From the NCBI GenBank assembly GCA_037447655.1, contig JBBHKE010003156.1:126001-138308 (forward strand): a stretch of DNA of 12,308 nt, in the 5' to 3' direction. Shown here one piece after another: positions 1 through 7,971 of this stretch. Numbering within the stretch: the stretch's first letter is position 1; every line of letters begins with the position of its first letter. The stretch is from Zygnema cylindricum. Its lineage: Eukaryota; Streptophyta; Zygnematophyceae; Zygnematales; Zygnemataceae. The position numbers were made by a program, and so were the translations under genes. The notes under the pieces are model-generated. The model was not told the DNA's origin and did not search any database. It worked only from the letters and a program-made list of their open reading frames with translations.

Positions 1-125
1 GGTCAAATTTCTTTCCTTGATGCTAAACCCTTATAATTTTCAATAAAACTATGTCATTGATCCTTCAAATTTACCACAAATTTGATTGTTTTGTAGTATA
101 TTTGTACCAACGTTCGCCCTTGAGG

Positions 126-197
126 AAGCGATTAAGCTAACTTGCCACATGGGGATGGCCAAAGCGATTAAAATGACTAGTCGTATGGGGATAGCCT
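126..197. repeat. 36-bp tandem duplication
   Basis: Two adjacent 36-nt units, each starting AAGCGATTAA and ending ATGGGGATRGCC, at 126-161 and 162-197. The centres of the units differ. Nothing links it to a gene. Confidence 0.7.
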
Positions 198-266
198 GTC
201 ATGTGCTAAATGTTAGGATTAAGTACTTAGCACTCACTTAGCGACGAGACATTCTTGTAGCTAAAG

Positions 267-301
267 TAGCGACGACCATCGACGAAGTATTTTCGTCGCT
301 A
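267..301. repeat. 9-bp hairpin TAGCGACGA / TCGTCGCTA
   Basis: Perfect 9-bp inverted arms at 267-275 and 293-301 with a 17-nt loop; another TAGCGACGA lies just upstream near 239. The sequence from 302 to 1150 shows degenerate partial repeats (for example TTCTAGYCGTACC near 351 and 411, and GGAGGCGTAG twice near 570-600) but no gene that I can support. Confidence 0.45.
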
Positions 302-1149
302 GATATTTGAAATGACGTAGAACTTCTTTGTTCGTTTCGTTTCACGCGAGTTCTAGCCGTACCATAGAAGCAACGTGGAAATTGTTTGGTCGCTTCAGTT
401 CACTTAACTTCTAGTCGTACCGTGTAGTTCAAGTCGGTTGGTAGTTAACTTTCATTGTGGTCAACTAACTTAGGACGACTAACTTTTGTTGGCCGTATAC
501 TTCGCCACGCGTTTTGAGTTGTGTACATATATATTTGTTGAGACTTCGTGGTAGAGTTTTCTTTTGGAGGCGTAGCTTACTAAGGAGGCGTAGAAAAGGT
601 CAGAAGTAGAAGGAGAAGAAAAAGGAGTTGTGTACTTGCATTGTGCTTAATATATTGAATTTTTCGGAGGAACACTCTTGTTGTGTGTGTCTTTTATTTG
701 GTTTGTTACCTTTCACTAAAGGTAGGATCCTTGTCGAGACGATGATGAGTTATTGTGCAATTCGGCGAATCGGCGGAAATAGTGTGGAGTGTTGGTAGGT
801 GTTTTTGGCGATTCTGCCGATGAGTGGGAGACTGTTGGGTAGACGTCCCAATCGAGAACGCAAATCCGTTCCCGACCGTTACCCGACTTCGCGCGTCGGA
901 TATGGAATAGATTTGGGTGCCAACTTTTGGGGGCCGGTCGGATTCGGGCAGGTGATTCACAAAATAATAATAAAAAAAATCGGGTACGGTCGGATAAGCA
1001 AAAAATGAAAAAAATTGAAAGGTTGTACTGTCCATACTATCCAACATTTTTCTACTTTATACTCTTGGTATCGTGGAAAGTATGAGGGAGTTATACCATT
1101 AATTTTGTACATATCCGGGTACGGGCGGGTATGAAATAACAGAAGGATC

Positions 1150-1410
1150 GACTCACTTCAAAAATTAAAGACCAAAATGAACAATAAAAGCTTACACAAA
1201 ACTCAATCAACTCACAACAAATTACACTGGCCAAATATTATTTAAAATTAAGCCAAAGTCTTTTCAATACAATCACTCACTCTCATTTCTAACTCTCACG
1301 CTCACATGTATCTCAATCCTTACTCTGACACTAACTCACACTCACTCCATTGAATACTTTCACTCACATTAAATATATTGCATTGATGTATTTCCTAATT
1401 CTACTTACTC
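1150..1410 (+). repeat. ACTCAC-rich low-complexity tract
   Basis: A run of ACTCAC/CACTCACTC words mixed with AT-rich sequence. It is low in G on the plus strand and has no coding potential. Confidence 0.5.
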
Positions 1411-1602
1411 ACTAAATACTCTTTACCATAATAAAGAAAGAGTACAACTGAAATCAATAAACTGCAAACTACTCCGTAACATAACGACCAAGTGCACTCT
1501 GAGTGCGCCTGCCATGGCCTGCAACATTAAACTACCTCAAATCTGATAAATCTGCTCTTTGTGAACGAACCAAGATATGGCAGGATCGTTGCAAGATCGA
1601 CC

Positions 1603-2326
1603 GTACAAAAGTACTGACGCTTCCTTGTACACATAGAATATTCTCGCGGACGAAAAGTTCGCGTCGAGCTTCGCTTACATTAAACAGAATCCACAAACGT
1701 CTGATTCACTTAGAGCAATGAGTACCAAAAGTACCAAACCAACCGTACACGTAAACTGACACAAAATAACGTACCAACGAAACAAAACCGAACCGAACCA
1801 AAACATTTGGCGACGCGATTTCAGATGATGCCGATGCAATTCTGTGTCCTCCATTGGACCACAAAATACAGGAAGCCTCTAGATAGTATTTAACTAACCC
1901 ACTTCAAGCCACAACCACTGCTGTCCAGGGAGGCAAAATGACAGTTTGACTGCACCCCTATGCAGCCTGGAATCCCTTGAGTCCGTAGCAAAAAGAATCA
2001 CTGAAAACGGCCAACCAGCCGATAAGTTGTGAGGCAGTAAAAATGCCAATATGTACAAACTCTCAAAGGGAGAGGTGACTACCTACCAAAATTTTCTAAG
2101 TCCTTATTCCCTCTAATAACTTCTATCTACTGAAGTACGTACCAATCAGATTACTGTACCGTACCAAAAAGTACTACTGCCGGTGTACCTTTTTTTACGG
2201 CCTATGTACAACTAGTTACGGTAAAAGGAATCTAAGTCTAAAAGGATTCCTACGCAAGAATCATCAATTTCTAATAAAGGTATGTACATTCCACTAAATA
2301 AAGTACAGTACGCTAAAACAAAGTAC
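1603..2326. promoter_or_regulatory. GTAC cluster downstream of the OCT gene
   Basis: I count 19 GTAC tetramers in about 724 bp, against roughly 3 expected at uniform base frequencies; part of the cluster overlaps dispersed repeat copy 1. GTAC is the core bound by plant SBP/SPL factors, but no full TNCGTACAA site was noticed here apart from CCGTACAAA at 1602. The role is unproven. From 2327 to 2752, the 3' flank of the OCT gene, the sequence is AT-rich with no recognised feature. Confidence 0.4.
1837..2209 (+). repeat. Dispersed ~373-bp repeat, copy 1
   Basis: It aligns almost gap-free with 9181-9554 at roughly 80-85% identity by eye. Shared blocks include AAGCCACAACCACTGCTGTCC, GTAGCAAAAAGAATCACT, ACAAACTCTCAAAGGGAGA and CTATCTACTGA. 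Homology begins at GCAATT and fades after the GTAC-rich 3' end. No protein match, tRNA head or terminal structure was recognised. It is probably an ancient interspersed element of unknown class. Confidence 0.85.
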
Positions 2327-2752
2327 TAGACTTACAGCGTAGCAAATAAGACTCTACAGGTAGTGTAGAGAACAACAAGTAGTGTAGAATGCTTTAAGTG
2401 TATTTCAACGGTATCCACTTCCAGATTCCAGAATTAGAGTGGATAACCATTTCTTTACAGTAAGAAAAAAAAAAAAATTAAAAACAAAAAATAAAGAAAG
2501 GAAAGAAGAAATCTCTCAACTCATGATTTTGTCTTAGGAAAAATATGAAAATAAAAAAACACAAATATTTGTTTCCAGATGGACTTACACTTCCACATTT
2601 AAATCATTATAAAAAAACAACAAAAAGAACCTCATTTTTTCACAACAATTACTAGGGAAAGAACGATAACGGAAAAATGGGTAAAAGAAAAAAACTATAT
2701 TTCACAACTACCATCCAGAAAAACATTAACAAAAAAAAAATTGAAAAAAAAA

Positions 2753-4194
2753 TTAATGTGAAAGTAAACCTTCCATAGTTTCAAGTAATGGTTCATTTAA
2801 TGTTTCGGGCAGCGGTAAAATTAATGCGGAACCAATAATTCCCAAAACCCCCATTGCCACCATTGGCAATGCCACATGTATATTTTTTAACACTAAAACC
2901 CAAGGAGCCAAAATACTTCCTATTTGAGATGCTTGACTTGCAATACTTAAAGCCGTATTTCTTACCACAGTAGGAAATAATTCCCCCGCATACAAATAAG
3001 CAAGAGCATAACACGAAGAAACGCCAAATTTTCCTAAAAGAGCAAAAAATATGACAGAAATTCCTCTTATATCTACGATTGGTTCGCCGAAAAACAAGTC
3101 ACTTGTTCCATTCAAGGACGTTTGAAAGTCAAAGTTCTTATTCGAGCTTACCGTTTTAAAAGTTGAATTTAATGTGGGCCCGTTGGAAGAATCTAAGAAA
3201 AATACGCCACACAAACAAGAAAATCCACTGAGGAAAAAGCCTCCCATAATCAAAGGTCGTCGGCCTATTTTTTCGATAACAAAAGCGAGTATAATATAAG
3301 CCGGAAACTCGATAAAAGCGTTCAAAAATGTGCTTAGATAGACATTTTCACCCAAGTTAACAGAATTTAGACTCAAACCGTAGTACACAACGGCACATGT
3401 GAACCAACAAAACAACATAATAAACATGCGATCTCGAGTTATTTTGTATCGAAAAACGTCGAGAATAGTTCCTTTTGAAGTAGGCTGTATCGAAGTAACA
3501 TTCGTAAATGTCGAATCCACAATCGGATCTTCAAGATACCTAATTACAATGTCATTTTCACTACTTTCAGTTCCCGCGTGAGATTTTCCCAACGATGAAG
3601 AATCCCCATTGGTCGATTTTGAAACATCTTGATAACCATTTCCATGTTCCATTTCATCTCCGTTCCGTTCCAAATATCTGTTCTGTTCAAGATCTCCGTT
3701 CTCACATTCCGTTTTCAAAATCAAAGAATCGGGTAAACTTCGTCCATTTCTACGGGCAAGATTTCTAAGAACTTCTAAAGCTTTTTCGGGCTTTCCATGG
3801 ACCAAATACCACCGAGGAGACTCTTCGACAAAGGGAAAAACCACACAACAATAAAAAAAAATGGGCGATGTTGTCGCGAGAAATAAATGCCTCCAAGTAC
3901 GGACAAAATATGCTACAATCGCAAGAATCATTTGACCTAAAGCATAAGTATAGGCCGTGGCGAGTCCAATTTGACCCCTTTTACTGGGTCCTACAAGTTC
4001 CGTGGCCAAAATATATTGAGTTACGCTCGCTCTTGATAGGCCGATTCCCGTTATTCCTCGAAAAATAAGATATGTCCAGTAATTGGGCGCAAATGCCGTT
4101 AAAATTCCAAAAATAAGGGCAACAATTAAAGAGCTTCCCAATGCCCCCTTCCGACCAAAAGATCCGTCAGAGAGAGTTCCGCCAATTCCGGCAC
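2753..4194 (-). other. OCT exon 3 (TM2 to C-terminus)
   Basis: One 1442-nt exon encodes residues 153-632 and ends in TAA at 2755-2753. It carries the MFS motif after TM2, TM3 to TM12, and the plant OCT C-terminal signature PETLNEPLLETMEG, followed by LLSH. The open frame runs upstream past 4194 into His/Ile-rich minisatellite translation. That part is intronic, because the acceptor at 4196-4195 restores the family sequence. Confidence 0.88.
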
Positions 4195-7100
4195 CTAAAC
4201 ACGAAAACCGGATAAAAAGTACAAAAAAAATAAGAAGATGGTGATGATGATGACGGTGATGATTTTGAAGTACAAAAAAAAATATGAAGATGAAAAAGAA
4301 GATGAAGATGATGATGATGATGATTTTGAAGTACAAAAAAAATAAATAAGAAGATGAAAAAGAAGATGAAGACGATAATGACGACGATGATGATTTTGAA
4401 GATGTATCAAAAATCGCCGAAAGGATATGTTTTCGAAAATATGACGACTACATGTATACTGCTCACCATAATCAGTGTGGAATGGACAAAAAAGTATGGA
4501 GTAGAAACATAGTGTAATCTACGGTAGTTTATGATGCAAAAATGACAAAATTGCACTACCTCATTAAGACTCTTGACCTTTAAAATTTACTTAAAAACCT
4601 CATCTTCGACATATGACACGCTCGGGGTCCACACTAAATTTGGAACCAAATAAGCAAATTAACCCGATTTTGCTATTTTATTTGTGGGATTTTTGGTACG
4701 TATCTGTGTCGAAATGTCAGAAACATTTTATGGATTTGTGAAATGAAACTTTAAAATTATTTGGGGTTCGATGGAAAGTACATAGGTTTGGTACAAAAGT
4801 AAAGCTTGGGTAACACTCGACTGACTTTTGAGGCACATAAATTAGTGTAGATTATGGAATTAACTTCGAATAAATAACAAAATTTACAAAACAATTAATA
4901 GGAAAAGGGAATTCATTCTACATTCAGAAATAAAAATTTCACCTGTGAATGTGACAAACGTGATCTGTCCCTTTTTTTCTCTACCTCTCTCACTTGGTCT
5001 CTCTACATCATGTTTTCTACTCTTCCGATTCGCTTCTCTTCTCAACCTCCCTCACTTCTTTTTTTTACCCCTTTCCATTCTCTTCTGTACCTCCTTTTCT
5101 TCTCTTCTCTTCCTCTCTCACTTCTTCTCGCTACTACCTTCATGTTGTCTTCTCTTCTGCTTTCATTTCTCTTCTTTACCTCCCTCACTTCTTTAAATAC
5201 CCCTTTTCCTACTATTCTGTACCTCCTTTTCTTCTCTTCTCTGCCTCTCTAAATTCTTGTCTCTATGTCTCTCACTTCCTATCTCCTCTTCTTTTCTCTA
5301 TCTTTTCAGAGCTTTTCTCTTTCTCTCCCACTTCTACTCTTCTTTTATCTACTCCCTTCTCTCTCTTTCTCTCTCACTTCTCTCTCTACCACTCTCACTT
5401 CTTTTCCCTCTCTGCCTGTCTCACTTCTTTTCTCTACCTCCCCCTCGTTAAAAAAAAATTACTCACCAAAAAAAAAAAAAACCCCACAAAAAAAAAAAAA
5501 AAAAAAAAAAACCCACCGAATAAAAAAAAAAAAAAACAAAAAAACAAACTCACCGAATAAAAATCCCGTAAAAAAAACGGAACCGACTAATCCCGCTTTA
5601 TACGATTCCCCACAAATTAAATCCCATTCCGTTACAACAGAAACTTTCCGTCCTCCATTCCATTCCCACTGCTTCCGTTCCAGTTCACATAACGGAACCG
5701 TTGGGGAACACGGAACCGTTTTTCGGGGGTTTTGTAAAACCGTTTTTATAGGGTTTGGTAAAACCGTTTTCGGAGAGTTCCACGGAACGGAAAACCGTTG
5801 GGAGGAACGGAGGGGAGAGATAAATGTGGAATCGTTGTGGAAATTTAAATTATTATAAGTGATGTTTTCTGGGGAAATGGGGTATAAATGGGGCATAAAT
5901 GGGGTGGATGGGTCCGAATGGGAATTTTCGAGACATCGCCACCCGGGATCTCGTTCTGAATTTTTTTTTGGGGGGGGGGGGGGGGAGGGGGGGGAGGGGG
6001 GAAGGTGTGGAGATGGGGGTGGGAGGAAAAGAGAGAAAAAAATAGGAGGCGGGGGAGGGTTGAGAGAAGGGAGGAGAAAAAGGGGAGAAAAAATATGAAT
6101 CAGAATCGACCCCTTTTTTTTCTTTGCTAAATTATTTTACCAACATTTTTTTAACCTGCATTTTTTTTCCCCCTTTGTTCTTTCACTTTTAAACGACTTC
6201 AAATACATTGAAAATTTAAAAAAATAGGAAAAAAAAAAAAAGGCATTCTCTGACCTTTGATTATACTTCATTTTAGTTCTTCAAAAAAAAAAAATGTCGC
6301 CCGTAATCAGTGTAATTATGTCCAATATTTAAACATTATTTCTTAACCTCCTTTTTTCTTTTCTTCTTTAAATTATATCCCAATTATATGTCGCAAATCC
6401 GTTTAAACTCAAAGAAAGAGGGAGGGGGAGGGAAGGGGGAGAGGGGAGGGGGGAAGAGGGGAGGGGATGGAGGCAGGGAGAGGGGCTTGATACTATCCAT
6501 TTCCTTACATGATTATGAATCAGTTTATGACAATTTTTCGAAAAAAAAACCTTTTGTTTTATTTATTTATTTTTATTTTTCTTCCTTTCCTGTTATAAAA
6601 ATAATTCCTGACATCGTTAAATTCTATCTTTTTTGACCGCAAAACGCAAATTTACCAAAAAAAAAAAAAAAGGAAGCGTACAACCTTTTGAAAAAATTCA
6701 AAAAATAAATTCACTTTTTTCTTCTTTTTTTTTTACTCTTCTCAAATCACACTTAAATTTGTTATTTTCTCCTGATTTTTTTTTTAGGTTTTTCTTACCC
6801 ATTCTGTTGCTTCGACCTGTCATGGAAACTTCATTTTTTTTTATTATTTCCAATTGAATTTGTTATTTTCACCTGATGACCCAATGCCTTCTACTTCTTA
6901 TATCTGAAATTTACTTTGATTTCTGCTTTTTTCACCTGAAACATACTGGACTTTGTTTTCCCCACCTGGATCAAGGACTGCCCTATGTTATTTTCACCTG
7001 AGGGGATACACCGGAGCCTCGCCTCTGTTTTTTTCACCTGCCATTGGCAGGATTGTAATTTTCTTCTCCGAAGGACCGGAAGAAGGACCTAGTTATGTTT

Positions 7101-7290
7101 TATTCACCTGGTGAAAGGGACCGGCCATCAGGTTCTGTTTTTTTTCACCTGAGAACATCATGGTAAATGTCTGAAGCCCCACTAGAGTCCAAGAGAGCGT
7201 CACGAGCGCAAAATGACGAAATTGTCCAAACCCTAATTCGCCCACGTGGCGCTGCAAAACTTGGTCAACGGTCAACGCTTCCACCGACAT
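2753..7290 (-). CDS. Plant-type organic cation/carnitine transporter (OCT, SLC22-like MFS), three exons
   Basis: Spliced CDS, minus strand: 7290-7149, 5868-5554, 4194-2753. Both introns are phase 1 with GT..AG ends, giving 632 aa. The family moves organic cations or carnitine across membranes; the substrate here is unknown. Seen: N-terminal LTVDQVLQRHVGELGFGQFRHF (residues 6-27); TM1 about 27-46; an extracellular loop 48-135 with NIT and NDS sequons and CEL...WEW...EWDLICG; MFS motif GTLSDGSFGRK (158-168); ELVGPSKRG (218-226); ESPRWYLVHG (277-286); IGRRPL (462-467); GKFGVSSCYALAYLYAGELFPTVVRN (540-565); PETLNEPLLETMEG (615-628). These are the plant OCT signatures. At 632 aa it is longer than typical plant OCTs (roughly 500-540). 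The excess lies in loop 1, in an acidic central cytosolic loop (about 286-405) and in a loop at 487-525 with NST and NGT sequons. The usual PxWxC after TM1 is absent. No stop or frameshift interrupts the joined frame, so it is probably intact. Confidence 0.87.
4231..4404. repeat. GAT-rich minisatellite in intron 2
   Basis: Roughly three degenerate 62-69 bp units, each with GATGAAAAAGAAGATGAAG and TGATGATTTTGAAG(TAC), separated by (GAT)n runs. It sits just upstream (in transcript order) of the exon 3 acceptor and contributes a spurious His/Ile/Phe-rich reading frame. Confidence 0.75.
4965..5446. repeat. ~480-bp polypyrimidine tract, degenerate CTCTCTCACTTCTT repeat
   Basis: The plus strand is almost entirely C and T for about 480 nt, built from variants of CTCTACCTC and CCTCACTTCTT spaced irregularly at roughly 20-60 bp. 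It lies inside OCT intron 2, so the pre-mRNA is purine-rich here. Long open frames across it are an artefact of composition. Confidence 0.8.
5449..5560. repeat. Poly-A tracts with three copies of a donor-like junction
   Basis: On the plus strand, long A runs are broken by ACTCACCGAATAA (5548-5560, the real exon 2 donor), ACCCACCGAATAA (5511-5523) and TTACTCACCAAAA (5459-5471). In sense these read TTATTCG|GTGAGT, TTATTCG|GTGGGT and TTTTG|GTGAGTAA. The unit therefore looks like a duplicated exon end plus T run. Exact homopolymer lengths may be unreliable. Confidence 0.65.
5554..5868 (-). other. OCT exon 2 (extracellular loop 1 and start of TM2)
   Basis: 315 nt encoding residues 48-152, phase 1 to phase 1. 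The 3' half carries the conserved CELERKQWEWNGG and TEWDLICGESYKAGLVGSVFF, typical of plant OCTs. The 5' half is unusual: an 8-residue degenerate repeat built on KTV (PKTVLPN, IKTVLQN, RKTVPCS, TVPLCE; about 80-109), encoded by a roughly 24-bp DNA repeat with AACGGTT cores. The exon ends TTATTCG with intron GTGAGT, a strong donor. Confidence 0.78.
5970..6090 (+). repeat. G-rich tract in intron 1
   Basis: G runs of 16, 8 and 6 separated by single A residues (5970-6001), followed by GGGGGTGGGAGG and other purine runs. This sequence could form a G-quadruplex on the plus strand, which is the template strand for the OCT gene. The run length should be treated with caution. Confidence 0.7.
6413..6486 (+). 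repeat. Second GGGA-rich purine tract in intron 1
   Basis: About 70 nt of nearly pure purine, mostly GGGAGG and GGGGAG words, on the plus strand. The 6090-6412 stretch between the two G-rich tracts is AT-rich with A and T homopolymers and nothing recognisable. Confidence 0.65.
6761..7151. repeat. Dispersed array of eight GTTWTTTTCACCTG motifs covering the exon 1 donor
   Basis: Motif copies end at 6774, 6875, 6938, 6968, 7000, 7040, 7110 and 7151; the first has TCCTG instead of ACCTG. On the transcribed (minus) strand each reads CAGGTGAAAATAAC or close, which is a 5' splice-site consensus. The copy ending at 7151 is the genuine exon 1 donor. The spacers (30-101 bp) are not conserved, apart from GGACCGG/AAGGAC words. 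Confidence 0.7.
7149..7290 (-). other. OCT exon 1 (start codon to first donor)
   Basis: This exon encodes residues 1-47 plus the first base of codon 48. The ATG at 7290-7288 is preceded by CCAAAA, giving a purine at -3. The frame stays open upstream only through low-complexity poly-Phe sequence, so this start is preferred. The exon ends TTCTCAG with intron GTGAAAAA, a good donor. The short N-terminus leads directly into the LTVDQ...RHF family motif and the first membrane segment. Confidence 0.82.
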
Positions 7291-7480
7291 TTTTGGAACC
7301 GCTCTTTTGTCTGTTTCTTGGTTTTGTCTGTTTCTCGGCGGGCAGCCACGGGAAAAAAAAGAGAAGGAAGGAAGGGAGAAAAAAAAAAAAAAAAAAAAAA
7401 GGAAGAGGGATTTTTCCCGCCAAAAAACTTTCACCTCCTTTTGAAAGAAAAAAAAAAAAGGAAGGAAAAAAAACCCTGAA
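7291..7480 (-). promoter_or_regulatory. Putative 5' leader of the OCT gene
   Basis: Immediately upstream of the ATG the sense strand is pyrimidine-rich, with CCTTCCTTC blocks and long T runs, as in many plant leaders. A 14-nt segment (AGAAACAGACAAAA in sense) occurs twice with a 17-nt period at plus-strand 7305-7318 and 7322-7335. No clear TATA box was found, so the transcription start is unknown. Confidence 0.4.
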
Positions 7481-7700
7481 GAGAAAAAGTTCCTGAACCC
7501 TACTTTGATTACTCTATTTTTTATTTTTTTTTCTTTATTTCTTTGATTGCTTTGGAAACAAAAAGGCGTTAAAGCTGGAATCTAACTAAAAAATTTGCAA
7601 AAAAAAAAAAAAAAAAAACTGGAACGATTGACCTTCGATTCGTCGACTGTTAAAAGTAAAAACTTATGTTGCAGAAGATAAAGAGATAAAACTAACGAAT

Positions 7701-7710
7701 CCACGTGGCG
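7701..7710. promoter_or_regulatory. G-box CCACGTGGCG
   Basis: A palindromic CACGTG core (7702-7707), about 410 bp upstream of the OCT start codon. This is the binding type for plant bZIP and bHLH factors. A second ACGT element, ACACGTGT, is at 8593-8600. Confidence 0.4.
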
Positions 7711-7971
7711 GATTTTGTCGTACGGTTCGCTGACGAAAAATGTTTACGAAATACTGTACTGAACCTTGCGATTTTCGGGCTCTGTGAACCTCCGAGCTCC
7801 GTTTCGCGCATTGTGAGAGATCCACGTCGCCCCCCCTTTGCTTTTCAATTAGCGACGCCGCGCACCGCGAAGCGCTTCGCCAACTGCGAACGCAACGCTA
7901 CACTGTGAAAATCAAAACCGTTTCCAGAAGGAAACGCGGCACGAAACATTATTCTGCCCGTTTCTTTTTTC

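Larger units (their letters stand above)
4195..5553 (-). other. OCT intron 2 (1359 nt)
   Basis: GT..AG intron with donor TTCG|GTGAGT and acceptor TTTTCGTGTTTAG|GTGCC. The join makes GFLFG-AGIGGTLSD, exactly the expected family sequence. In transcription order it contains T-runs with repeated donor-like sites, a 480-nt purine tract (pyrimidine on the plus strand), about 560 nt of plain AT-rich sequence (4405-4965) with one further CAGGTGAAA at 4937-4945, and a GAT/ATC-rich minisatellite next to the acceptor. No coding potential was seen. Confidence 0.8.
5869..7148 (-). other. OCT intron 1 (1280 nt)
   Basis: GT..AG intron. The donor is CAG|GTGAAA and the acceptor is CCCATTTCCCCAG. Just before the acceptor lies an 11-bp unit, CCCCATTTATG, repeated about three times (plus-strand 5871-5904), which supplies the pyrimidine tract. 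No AG occurs on the minus strand between this acceptor and about 5676, yet the conserved CEL...WEW codons lie in that interval. The acceptor at 5869 is therefore the only workable one nearby. The interior holds G-rich tracts, poly-A/T runs and the donor-like array described separately. No coding potential was seen. Confidence 0.75.

Noticed and set aside
706-1047. 113-codon open frame on the minus strand and a 69-codon one on the plus strand
   Set aside because: No recognisable domain and a biased composition driven by CGGGTACGG-like words. Nothing supports expression.
4195-4410. His/Ile/Phe-rich N-terminal extension of the exon 3 reading frame (minus strand)
   Set aside because: It is translation of the GAT minisatellite and a pyrimidine tract. 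The acceptor at 4196-4195 joins exon 2 and restores the conserved GFLFGAGIGGTLSD.
4945-5858. Ser/Phe/Leu-rich open frames on the plus strand, up to 197 codons
   Set aside because: They are open only because the pyrimidine and poly-A tracts lack stops, and they cover intron 2 and exon 2 in antisense.
6761-7151. Possible CRISPR-like repeat array
   Set aside because: Repeats are only 14 nt, spacers vary from 16 to 87 nt, and the setting is a plant intron. The motif is a splice donor.
7291-7434. Upstream Met and poly-Phe extension of OCT exon 1
   Set aside because: Low-complexity T-rich leader sequence. The family homology starts near the Met at 7290, which has a better start context.
7705-7908. 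67-codon plus-strand open frame with higher GC
   Set aside because: No domain recognised. It lies in the OCT upstream region and contains palindromes such as GCGAAGCGCTTCGC but no coding signal.
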